The position numbers were made by a program, and so were the translations under genes. A DNA stretch of 13,248 bases. Origin: Phoronis pallida. Lineage: Eukaryota; Phoronida; Phoronidae. This document shows, in pieces, positions 1-7,763 of this stretch. Positions within the stretch are counted from its first letter, which is position 1; each line of letters begins with the position of its first letter. The stretch is taken from NCBI GenBank assembly GCA_028565715.1, contig JAOXYC010175359.1, positions 1-13,248 of the forward strand, given 5' to 3'. The notes under the pieces are model-generated. The model searched no databases, was not told where the DNA came from, and saw only the letters and a list, made by a program, of their open reading frames with translations.

Positions 1-43
1 GACCTTAGATGAAGGTCAGAAACGTAGCGGCTCTGCCAAAAAC
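1..43 (+). CDS. possible 3' end of an upstream gene 1 exon (doubtful)
   Basis: Only the frame starting at base 2 is open (14 codons, TLDEGQKRSGSAKN), and it runs into a near-perfect donor GTAAGT at 44. It ends in phase 0, whereas the next exon at 117 needs one carried base. A weaker donor at 24 (AAAC|GTAGCG) would leave exactly one base and keep the frame. The homologous exon of gene 2 (ending at 13157) ends in phase 1, so a missing base here or use of the GT at 24 are both possible. The implied intron would be short, 73 or 93 nt. Confidence 0.4.
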
Positions 44-3000
44 GTAAGTCTCCAAGTCATTGAAATTGTTTTACTATATACTTGTATATGTATTGTTTCT
101 CTTGTTCTGCAAACAGATAATATGCGAGTGGAGATACCTGGAACAGCGGAACCAGGACAGTGGAGAGTAACTTTGAACAACCCTTCTTCAACAGACTATC
201 ATATTCAAATATCTGTGACGTCACGGGCAAGCTCAACGGATGTAGATCCCATTATTACAACGGCAACATTGGAATCTCTGGAAGACGAAACTGTTAATTT
301 TGAAGGTTTGTATTTGGCCAACGTTTCTTTACAAAAACCAAAATCAGAATTGTCATTGTCGACTTGAAAATACCATGGAATATCCTGCATGTATGTTACA
401 TCTAAATATCGGTATTTGAAAAAAGAAATTTGGAGCCAGGTAAGAAAAGAAGTCAGCAGCTCCTGGATTTGTGATTTGAAAATAAACCTGATGAAATCCC
501 CTTAAAGACCCATGTTCGCTAGGTTTTTTGGTGGGTCAGGATTGCATTCTTGATGTTATGACCTTTAAGTAGAGCCAAACTAATGAGAAATCCGTCGTGT
601 TTCAGTGATTTAATGCCAAACCGCCGATTCCTTGTTCGTGCCTGTTATTCAGACGGCTCGATTGTTATTCGGGCGGCAGCACGAATAATAATCTGGGGTG
701 GTTGGCATTAAATCACAACTACACGAGGGATTTTCGAGATGTTTGTCTCAACTCAAAGTTCATGACTTCGTGAAGCCATTTCTGACCCAATAGAACTCCC
801 AGATTGTGTTTCTAAACCTTGGCACACCCTGGAACCGGTTGTGTTACTTTAAGTTTTGTAATAACAGGTAATATCATTTCAGATAAAGGCAGCTTGAGTG
901 TGGTGATTTACGCCACTGTTCGTAAAGGATACTTGCCCGTCACAGGGGCAGATGTTTACGCGCATATTGAAACAGACTCTGGTGTGACGTCACAGCAACT
1001 AAAAGACAACGGTGCAGGTAAAGAAATACTCAGAAAGAAAGAGTACATGTGATTGGCATTAATTTAGGCCTATGCCCATTTATGTGATTGTTTTCTTTGT
1101 TATTGAAGTTTTTTGAATCGTCACTTGACGAGAAACACCAATCACAGTTCCTGATCTGAAGTGAATGGACTTAGTTCCCGGTGAATCAAAAAAGTGGGCA
1201 ATGGTTTTGATATGTAGCCTAAGCGCCATTATCATGTCGATCAAACCGTCTGTGTCATACTCGTGTCTAAATACAAATGTCTTACCATATTGTCTCCACT
1301 ATTCTGTTTTTCAATATTCAAGGAGCTGACATCAATTTCGAAGATGGCGTGTATTCCGGGTACTTTACTCAATTCTCCGGAAATGGCAGATATAATGTGA
1401 AGATAAAGGCTTCGTTTTCTCAAAACTCTACAAAGATCAAGACAGTCAGTGGAGGTCAGAATGCAATGGAAATAATCCAATTAAACTCAAGTAAGAGACA
1501 ATTTGAACTTAATTTCTAAAAAAAAAAATAATAATGACATTTTGTGAACATTTAGTATTCACAGACATCTATTTTCTAGAAGTGTGTTGTTGTATAAACA
1601 CTAATATTGTCCTTCTTTCTCTATCTTTTGATGTCGGCAGAATAAGTTTGTTGACATGAAATGTTTTCCTTTTCTGACAAAAAAGTCAGATCATGATCAT
1701 TGATTTGGTGATAAGGCCTTCAAAGAAAATACACTAAAATAATTGATTTAAAAAAAGAAAAATCTTAGCTGTCGTTCTTTCAGCAATTAATTGGTGTAAA
1801 TTATGTTCTTTCAGCAAATGACAATAACTCAACACAAGTATTGTACGTTGACACTGATCCATTTTCACGGCAGACGACAGGCGGGTCATTCGAGGTCATC
1901 AATCAACCGGAAGATAATAATGGACCAATCACGAAGATGGATTTATTCCCGCCGGACGCCATCATGGATTTAAAGGTACAAGTGTTTTCAAAGGCGTATT
2001 TTGGAAATTTTTCCGCGTGGTTTACAAATAATCATGTGTTGGGAGATTTGGATTGATTTGAGCGTGTGACAAACTCTGGATAATTCTTATCGTTAATTTC
2101 TCCAACTGTCTCAATTTCTTTCTTTCAGTTAAGTGCATCTTCCTTTGAAAACAAAACGGTCACCTTACAATGGACGGCGGTCGGTGACGATCTTGACCAA
2201 GGACAGGGTATGTTTGTAGCAAAACAAAATGATGAGTGTATTTGTAAAGGTTTTGCATTTTTTTAATGAAGAAGTGTACGGCAATATGTTTGTGTAAACT
2301 TTGGAAGTCGCGTGAAATAATTGTTTGAGAAACGTGATTATTGTGGAAATTGGCCAACATACACTGGGATTGCCTACCTAAACTTACGTATTGATACATT
2401 TACTACAGAGTTTTTCGAAAATCACCAAGCTTTGCATTTTAGGAATCTGGACCCGAAGGCCAGATATATAATAGGTCTACAAATAATGTTCTTCCAGTAG
2501 GAGCACCATACGTTCTCGTATTAACTGTAAACAGTAAACGCATTGTAATGCAATTTTAACATTTTTCAGCCTCGCGGTATGATATACGAATGTCAACAGT
2601 TTTCAAGCAGTTACGCGAAAACTTCACAGACTGCTCCCGAGTAACCCAAAGTATGTTACTCTCAGGAAATGTATCATGTCCTCTCCCTTCTGGAAGCACA
2701 GAAACGTTCACCATTAAATTGAACATTGAAGAGTCCAACAAGACATTCGTCTTTGCTGTGAAAGCGATTGACGACCAAGATGAATATGGTGACTTGTCTA
2801 ACATAGTCAATGCTAAGTTGATATATATTCCACCAACAGAGGAAACAACCACAACACCAGAAGCGACAACAACACTGGCGACGACAACAACAACACCCGA
2901 AACAACAACAACACCATTAACAACAACAACACTGGCAACGACAACAACCGCACCAGAAACAACAACAACACTGGCGACGACAACAACAACACCAGAAACA

Positions 3001-4770
3001 ACAACAACACTGGCGACGACAATAACAACACAAGAAACAACAACAAAAATGGCGACGAAAACAACAACACCAGAAACAACACCAGTGACATCAATACCGG
3101 GAACAACAACATCGGGAACGACAACAACACCGGAAACGACTACAACAACCCTAGGAACAACAACATATGTAACAAAAACCACGGGAACGACAACAACAAC
3201 ACAGGGGACTACAACAACAGCAGTCCCGACAACAACAACAATCCCTGGAACGATTGCAACAACACCAACGTCGGGTTCTACAACAACAACACCGAGAACT
3301 ACAACATCAGTAACAACACTCCCGGGTATGACAACAACAACAACAACAATACCTGGAACGACCACAACAACAACAACAATACCGGGTACTACAACAACAA
3401 CACCCGAAACAACAACATATGTAACAACAACCCCGGAAACGACAACAACAGCCGAAACAACAACATCTGTTACGATAACACCAGGCCCGACGACTACAGC
3501 AACATCCGGAACAACAACAACGACACAAGAAACGACAACAAAAACACCATCGACGACAACAGCACAAGAAACAGAAACAACACCGGTGACGATCTCGACA
3601 ACAACAACAAGACAAGAAACAACTTCAGCTATTCAAACAACACCCATATCTGACACCGCAACAGCAACGGCAGAGACTTCAAAAGAAACGTCCGATACGT
3701 CTTCAATGGCAACACCGTCAACAGTAACGAGAGCAACCACGGTAACTCCAACAACAATATTCAGGATGACAGCAACATATAAAACGTCAGCAACTACAGC
3801 TACAGCGAAAACGGCGTCCGGCACGACAACGACAGTAGCCATGTCAACTACAGCACGAGTTGCAGCAACTGGAGCATCAGAAACAACAGCATTACCAAAG
3901 ACAACAGCAACACTAGACACCTCAACAACAACAAGGGTAAAGAAGACAACACCAGCAACAATACGAGCAACATCAACACAGGTTACATCAGACACATCAA
4001 CAGGCACATCACCAGCCAAACCATCAAGCACTGTCAACACCAGCAACACAAGTAGCATAGCTCAAACAGTTCAGCTCACAACTGGATCATCAACAGGAGT
4101 TTCCATGACAACTGTTTTTGAAAAACCAGAAATAACAACAACTCATGGGTACGTTGTTACTGGTGAAACGTCTTTGAAGACAACTACTGATAGTAATACT
4201 AAGACTGTATCAAATACAGCTTTTTATTCAACCATGGCAAATTTGCCACCAATGTCTCCAACAAATACATTCATACACACTACAAAAGACACCAACGACG
4301 CAAACACGCCAAAAACAAATATGCTCTTTGTGTCACATGAAATCACAAACAAGGAATCCACAACAACAACTAATGAACTTGGCCAACATTCTGAACAACG
4401 ATCCGATGCGTCCGAAATTAAAAGTGGCACAGTGGCTGCAATAGGTGGCGCTGTAGGTGGTGTCGTTCTGGTCGTAGTCGTCGTTTTTTTAGTCGTGAAG
4501 TTTACTAAGGTGAAGAAAATTTGGGCAAAATCCAGTGTAAGTGATGCCATAATCTCAGCAGAGAACCGAAAGGATAACTACCGTGCGTCAAGTGCGGTGA
4601 GCAGGGCTGGGTTCAGCAGGAGTGTTTCACCGGATGTCTCATATAGCGGAGACCGGAACTGTTCAGGGAATATCACACCAGATTATTGTCAAATAGATGT
4701 GGGCAATGATGCTGCCGATTATTCTATTTTTACAGCAAAGACATTTGAAGACACTTATGTTAATGTGTAG
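1..4770 (+). CDS. CLCA-family protein with mucin-like stalk, TM helix and Tyr-motif tail (3' part of gene 1)
   Basis: Spliced gene cut by the left window edge. Supported exons are 117-305, 883-1017, 1323-1490, 1815-1975, 2129-2207 and 2570-4770 (stop TAG 4768-4770), with 1-43 as a doubtful leading fragment. Every junction from 117 onward has GT..AG borders and matching phase. The peptide follows the C-terminal half of CLCA proteins: IPGTAEPGQW, then GYLPVTGADV, DNGAG joined to DG.YSGYFT, GNGRYNVK, TTGGSF, FPPDAIMDL, and FVFAVKAIDD. CLCA proteins are extracellular regulators of calcium-activated chloride conductance in mammals. Here the family core is followed by a Thr-rich stalk, one membrane helix and a cytoplasmic tail, so it is inferred to be a type I membrane protein of the cell surface. 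The N-terminal protease and VWA parts lie outside the window. CLCA membership is firm; orthology to a named CLCA is not. Confidence 0.88.
117..305 (+). CDS. gene 1 exon: CLCA 'IPGTA' beta-sandwich segment
   Basis: The acceptor TTCTGCAAACAG precedes 117 and the donor AAG|GTTTGT follows 305. The frame (codons from 119) gives NMRVEIPGTAEPGQWRV and later VTSRASSTDVDPII. This matches the conserved CLCA stretch IPGTA.xGxW followed by a VTSRA segment. It enters with one carried base and exits in phase 1; the next exon restores GAT (Asp) across the junction. Confidence 0.88.
306..882 (+). other. gene 1 intron with a foldback element
   Basis: 577-nt intron between GTTTGT at 306 and ATATCATTTCAG at 871-882. 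Most of its middle and right part is the inverted-repeat element described separately (core 533-788). No further coding exon was recognised in it. Confidence 0.75.
533..788. mobile_element. foldback / MITE-like element with arms of about 87 nt
   Basis: The left arm from 533 (GGGTCAGGATTGCATTC) pairs without gaps with the reverse complement of the right arm ending at 788, in to about 619/702. The best block is TGATTTAATGCC at 606-617 against GGCATTAAATCA at 704-715. Weaker similarity continues outward, so the full element may span roughly 500-825. The loop (about 620-700) has further partial symmetry around CGTGC and TTATTC stretches. There is no transposase reading frame. It lies wholly inside an intron. 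I saw no clear target-site duplication. Confidence 0.7.
883..1017 (+). CDS. gene 1 exon: CLCA 'GYLPVxGADV' segment
   Basis: The acceptor ATCATTTCAG ends at 882 and the donor GCAG|GTAAAG follows 1017. The carried G plus AT makes Asp, then KGSLSVVIYATVRKGYLPV and GADVYAHIE, ending DNGAG. This matches the CLCA family pattern: a V.A.V..G.LPV.GA.V strand, then a DNGAGAD calcium-site-like loop. That loop is completed by the next exon in phase 1. Confidence 0.9.
1018..1322 (+). other. gene 1 intron, nothing recognised
   Basis: 305-nt AT-rich intron from GTAAAG to the acceptor TTCAATATTCAAG. I see no exon, repeat or inverted repeat in it. Confidence 0.7.
1323..1490 (+). CDS. gene 1 exon: CLCA 'ADxxxxDGxYSxYFT' segment
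   Basis: Opens with ADINFEDGVYSGYFTQFSGN and GRYNVKIKASF. In CLCA proteins this stretch follows DNGAG directly, as it does here after splicing. The donor TCAA|GTAAGA is at 1491. Phase 1 in and phase 1 out. The conserved acidic and aromatic residues (D..DG.YS.YFT) are intact. Confidence 0.9.
1491..1814 (+). other. gene 1 intron with duplicated acceptor sequence
   Basis: 324-nt AT-rich intron. A 13-nt direct repeat, GTTCTTTCAGCAA, occurs at 1774-1786 and 1805-1817 and places two equally good 3' splice sites 31 nt apart. Only the second (exon from 1815) keeps the frame. No exon or mobile element is apparent in the rest. Confidence 0.7.
1815..1975 (+). CDS. gene 1 exon: 'FSRQTTGGSF' linker to fibronectin-like domain
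   Basis: Reads NDNNSTQVLYVDTDPFSRQ then TTGGSFEV and FPPDAIMDLK. CLCA proteins have F.R..SGGSF and PP..I.DL at the same place, just before the fibronectin-III-like segment. The donor AAAG|GTACAA follows 1975. Phase 1 in, phase 0 out. NNST is a potential N-glycosylation site. Confidence 0.9.
2129..2207 (+). CDS. gene 1 exon: first strand of fibronectin-III-like segment
   Basis: The acceptor TTTCTTTCAG ends at 2128 and the donor CAGG|GTATGT begins at 2208. It encodes LSASSFENKTVTLQWTAVGD and then DLDQGQ, the CLCA V.L.WTA....D.G.A pattern. Phase 0 in, phase 1 out; joining to 2570 gives GQASRYDIRMS, the usual GxAxxYxIRxS of the family. Confidence 0.9.
2208..2569 (+). other. gene 1 intron, nothing recognised
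   Basis: 362-nt AT-rich intron from GTATGT to the acceptor ACATTTTTCAG. No exon or repeat is evident. The stretch GATATAT..AATAGGTCTAC near 2463-2480 has no obvious role. Confidence 0.65.
2570..4770 (+). CDS. gene 1 terminal exon: FN3-like end, Thr-rich mucin stalk, TM helix, cytoplasmic tail
   Basis: 2.2-kb last exon. Codons from 2572 to about 2832 finish the CLCA fibronectin-like domain (SRYDIRMS, FVFAVKAIDDQDEYGDLSN, IYIPP) and carry the sequons NFT, NVS and NKT. From about 2836 to about 4130 is a dense Thr/Pro/Ser stalk of mucin type, thinning to 4420. Codons 4432-4497 form a 22-residue Gly/Ala/Val/Leu membrane helix, followed by the basic KFTKVKK stop-transfer. The tail, 4498-4767, is about 90 residues, Ser-rich and then acidic. 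It ends in YCQI, YSIF and YVNV, whose tyrosine codons begin at 4684, 4720 and 4756. Mammalian CLCAs lack a stalk of this size as far as I recall. It could be an O-glycosylated cell-surface protein; the tail suggests endocytic or SH2 signalling, which is inference. Confidence 0.92.
2836..4420 (+). repeat. Thr-rich mucin-like coding repeat (ACN-rich tract)
   Basis: DNA dominated by ACA/ACG/ACC codons, encoding runs of Thr broken by PET, TPG, IPG and ATT. A 39-nt (13-residue) tandem unit of the type TLATTTTTPETTT is clear. Its CTGG/ATGG landmark falls at 2932, 2971, 3010 and 3049, exactly 39 nt apart. A second, looser unit around TTTTTTIPG occurs at about 3320-3400. Repeats of this type usually vary in length between alleles, which is inference here. 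The A/C bias of the + strand also creates long valine- or cysteine-rich open frames on the - strand, which are not genes. Confidence 0.85.
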
Positions 4771-4806
4771 TTTAAATTTCTATATCTTTATTGTTGATGT
4801 CGTTAT

Positions 4807-4812
4807 AATATA
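4807..4812 (+). terminator. possible variant poly(A) signal for gene 1
   Basis: AATATA, 37 nt after the stop codon, is a recognised weaker hexamer. The next canonical AATAAA downstream is at 5554-5559, beyond the foldback element, and would make a UTR of about 800 nt. Which is used cannot be told from sequence. Confidence 0.25.
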
Positions 4813-5005
4813 AATGCCCCTAAATGGTCAATGAGTTTTGCTCTTTTAGTTTATTTGTCGACTGTTCAAAACTTGATTTTGGTATTTCTAAGCAATAGGA
4901 CTACAATGTACATGTAGAATGGTTTTGGAGTGATAGATGTCTATCAAAAGAGGATAGCACTCTACAAATTACTCTCATTAAGGGAGTTGAAATGACGCTG
5001 CCGGT

Positions 5006-5269
5006 GTTCCGTCCCATTATGTACGTTTTGTCCCATTATGTCCGTTTTGTCCCAATTTGTCCGTTTTATCCCATAATGTCCGTTTTGAAAAATTGCAGAA
5101 AAAAGCTCGAACTCATTTAAGAGCACGGAAAAAGCCCGAAATTAACAAAAAATCAAAAAATTCTTAGTTCAAAAATTTGTCCAAGTTTCGAAAAACTGTC
5201 TTAAGTTCAAATGGACATAATTTGACAAAACGAACATAATGGGACAAAACGGACATAATGGGACGGAAC
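5006..5269. mobile_element. foldback element with tandem 19-mers in its arms
   Basis: Arm 5006-5051 and arm 5224-5269 are inverted copies matching at 44 of 46 positions. The left arm continues into four back-to-back 19-nt units (GTCCCATTATGTCCGTTTT type) at 5011-5029, 5030-5048, 5049-5067 and 5068-5086. The right arm has the complement, with two good units (5227-5245, 5246-5264) and one decayed unit before them. The interior (5087-5207) is A-rich and noncoding. TIRs built of short tandem repeats are the foldback-transposon style. No protein is encoded, so it would be non-autonomous. No clean target-site duplication was seen. Confidence 0.8.
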
Positions 5270-6998
5270 AGCCGTCAACAGAGCGGCAACCTGGCTAAAT
5301 AATCAAATATGACGGTTTCTAACGATTTATGCGATTTGATCCATTGTCTGAAGGGAAACCTTGAAAAAAAAGTTATGATTTTTTTTGATTTTTGGACGTT
5401 TTAAGTCAGATCTCAAACAGATTTATTAAAAACAAGACATTCTGAAAAAGACAGGAGTTTTTTTCATGAAAGAGTTTTTGTCTATAAAAAAATGTTTTCC
5501 GCTGCATTCCCGTTTCCCATTCAAATGTAAAATGAAAAAAAATTATTGTTATCAATAAACCACAAAAGTAAAAACCTTTTTAAGTGAACGGGAGACGGAA
5601 CGGCATTTTGGCAAGCCGCTGAAGACAACTTTCTTTGAACAGGCCCAAGTGGAGTTCAAACTGAAAACTCGGGAAGTTTGCTATGTGACAGAGCAAACAA
5701 AACAGCCCCTTACATAAACATACACGGCTAGTGATCTAGATGTAGCTAAAACCAATTGATGTTTTTAGAAATTAAATTAACTTGTCATTTTGAGGACGAA
5801 TTCGGGTTTGCTGAAATTCAATTCAATTGCATCCAAAACAAACAAGAGTTATAGATGACTCTAAGTTATTGAAATCATAGGTGTTAAATTTAAAACCATG
5901 GAAGTGCCCTTTCTGAGCATTGCAAATTACGATCCCTTCTGCAAGAAAGTGCTTCGCGGATAACGAAAGTGAAACCGAGAGAAATACCAGCCTGTTGCGA
6001 GCTATAATGCAAGAACTTTTCTAAAGCTACTGTTATTTTGGCTCTTGGCAAACAAAAGAAGCAATAACACAGAGTTGAGACTGCCTTTATTTGGTATAAG
6101 GAAATAAATAGTTGAGTTTTTTGGTTTTTCCCAGCTAACATAGATTGACCGTGCTCAAGCACAGTCCGAAACTCAGGTAAGGAGGTTTTTTATTTATTGT
6201 AGCACCTTTTGGGCTCTACTGTTAAATAATTTCGCTAGTACTACATTTCATTTTCTTGAAAATTTGTTATTGTGGATTTTATTTCAAAGTAAATTCAATT
6301 CTTTTTACAAATAAAAGGACGGATTCTTCCGACAGGGTTTTAACTCTTTTTCATTGTTTTCATGGTACGAGACCATATACTTGTTCATTTTCGTATGATG
6401 TAAATGCGTGGTTTATTAAAGAAAAAAATAATCAAAATCTTTTTTCCAATTCGTCAGGATATCTCCTAAGTTGTAATGCATTTTGCCATTCAAGACGAAC
6501 AAAACATTTGAGGCCACAATAAAACACTCCAATCAAAGACCTTATGATTGACGGTCTCTGCTCCAATGACATTAAAACGTAATTTTAATTAAAATTTAAC
6601 ACTAGCCTTCAAACTTGCATAATATGGAGCAGAAAAAATGTTCATGCATTTGTTATGAATTTTTTAATTACGGCATGACTCGCAGTATTTTGTGTGTGTC
6701 ATGTCAGGCACTTACGCTAAAATCCCTTGGGTGTATTTTTCTATTTCGATAAGTCTTTTAATCTTGTAGGACCATAATAGCACCTGAGGTGTTATTCTAA
6801 GCATATAGACTCCATTCGTTGTTTTTTTTGTTCAGTGCTAGTTCACTCGTAAGGCTAAGTATGATTGATTTTGTTTGTTTAAATAACATGTCATTGAACA
6901 CACGACTCTATTGGCATTCAACCAAATCAGTTATTATTTTTTGTTGACAAAGATTGCATGCGATGCCTTTTACCGTATTTTCGCATTATTTATTAAAT

Positions 6999-7014
6999 TA
7001 GGCGCATGCGCCTA
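6999..7014. promoter_or_regulatory. perfect palindrome matching the NRF1 core
   Basis: TAGGCGCATGCGCCTA is a 16-nt perfect palindrome containing GCGCATGCGC, the core bound by NRF1-type factors in animals. It sits about 575-590 nt upstream of the gene 2 ATG, next to a local GC-rich patch (about 7028-7052) in AT-rich surroundings. Regulation of gene 2 by it is inference; chance or mobile-element origin is possible. Confidence 0.4.
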
Positions 7015-7300
7015 TACAGGTTTTTTTGGCCGGGACTGCGGGGACCCGGGTATTCGAGGTTAATTAAAAAAATTACGAACCAAGTGAACAGAAACAATAA
7101 AAAACGTATTTTTTCGCGTATTTAGACGCAGCCATGCGACTATACAAGGCAAATCAAGATTTTGGTGCGAATTTTACATGCACATTGAACCTAGTTGCGA
7201 AAATGAATATAAATATTTGATTTTGAATTACATGCAAAACGAGTGGTCTGCAGCATTTCCTTAGTGAGTACATTAAAGATTTAAAAGTATTATCAAACTG

Positions 7301-7319
7301 TATAAAGCCCTTATATAAA
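7301..7319 (+). promoter_or_regulatory. TATA-like boxes upstream of gene 2
   Basis: TATAAA at 7301-7306 and TATATAAA at 7312-7319 lie 270-290 nt before the start codon. If used, transcription would begin near 7340. A pyrimidine-poor acceptor-like TTATTCAG at 7558-7565 would then allow a spliced 5' UTR. In AT-rich DNA such boxes are common, so this is weak. Confidence 0.25.
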
Positions 7320-7567
7320 CACTTTTTTGGCTTAGTTTACCCACAACGTTTTTTATGACACTTCAGTAATTTTCAAAAAAAAATGAATGAAGTGTCGCGT
7401 TTATGATGTTTAATAATTTTGTTTTGATCAATCTGTTAAACGCTTGTCAATTGCCATTTCAATGTTTTTAAAAAGGGAAAATTGTGCTTCTTACTTTCAA
7501 CTTTTAATTTTAAGTTTAGCCAAAATTACAATGTAACACACAAAACATGTTTTGTAGTTATTCAGCG

Positions 7568-7582
7568 ATGGATTCGAAGTAA
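7568..7582 (+). other. short upstream ORF before gene 2
   Basis: ATG GAT TCG AAG TAA ends 7 nt before the main ATG at 7590 in a different frame. It would be in the 5' UTR if transcription starts upstream. Such minimal uORFs can dampen or permit reinitiation; here this is only inference. Confidence 0.35.
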
Positions 7583-7589
7583 AAAAGAT

Positions 7590-7763
7590 ATGGTTCTGTG
7601 GACAATACTTGGGTTAGTTTGGTTGTTTAGCGCAATGGCTGTAACCAATGGCAACGTTCTGGAGAGAAACCAGTTCCATCTCAAAGACAACAAGTATGAG
7701 GGGCTGTTGATTGCTATCTCCGGCAGAGTACCAGAGGAGACTCGACTTATTGAAAGGATAAAG
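7590..7763 (+). CDS. gene 2 exon 1: signal peptide and CLCA N-terminus
   Basis: The start at 7590 begins MVLWTILGLVWLFSAMAVTN, a typical signal peptide ending before NVLERNQFHL. The further upstream in-frame ATG at 7482 would bury the signal sequence behind 36 residues, so 7590 is preferred. Then NKYEGLLIAISGRVPE matches the family's N.YEG...AI...VPE. The donor AAAG|GTGTGT is at 7764; phase 0 out. Confidence 0.9.

Larger units (their letters stand above)
4771..7589. other. intergenic region between the two CLCA genes
   Basis: About 2.8 kb with no supported gene. It contains gene 1's 3' UTR, the 5006-5269 foldback element, a GC-rich patch with a perfect 16-nt palindrome at 6999-7014, and TATA-like boxes at 7301-7319. 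Short open frames (5890-6162 minus, 6256-6522 plus) are Lys/Asn/Phe/Cys-rich, resemble nothing I know and look like chance. I see nothing further in 5300-6990. Confidence 0.7.

Noticed and set aside
2160-2399. Minus-strand open frame over gene 1's fifth intron
   Set aside because: Overlaps a well-supported plus-strand exon and intron; no domain.
2556-3365. Long minus-strand open frame rich in Val (and others at 2813-3130, 3307-3615, 3633-4058)
   Set aside because: These are complements of the Thr-codon repeats (ACA/ACG/ACC read backwards); low complexity, no start context or domain.
4224-4550. Minus-strand open frame opposite the TM and tail region
   Set aside because: Shadow of the real plus-strand exon; no recognisable domain.
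5890-6162. Minus-strand open frame of 90 codons in the intergenic region
   Set aside because: No family resemblance, no splice or promoter context; composition fits chance in AT-rich DNA.
6256-6522. Plus-strand open frame of 88 codons in the intergenic region
   Set aside because: Phe/Asn/Lys-rich translation of AT-rich DNA with no likeness to any family I know.
7482-7589. Earlier in-frame ATG for gene 2
   Set aside because: It would put a non-hydrophobic, Lys/Asn/Phe-containing leader before a clear signal peptide that begins at 7590, and it includes an acceptor-like CAG at 7563-7565.
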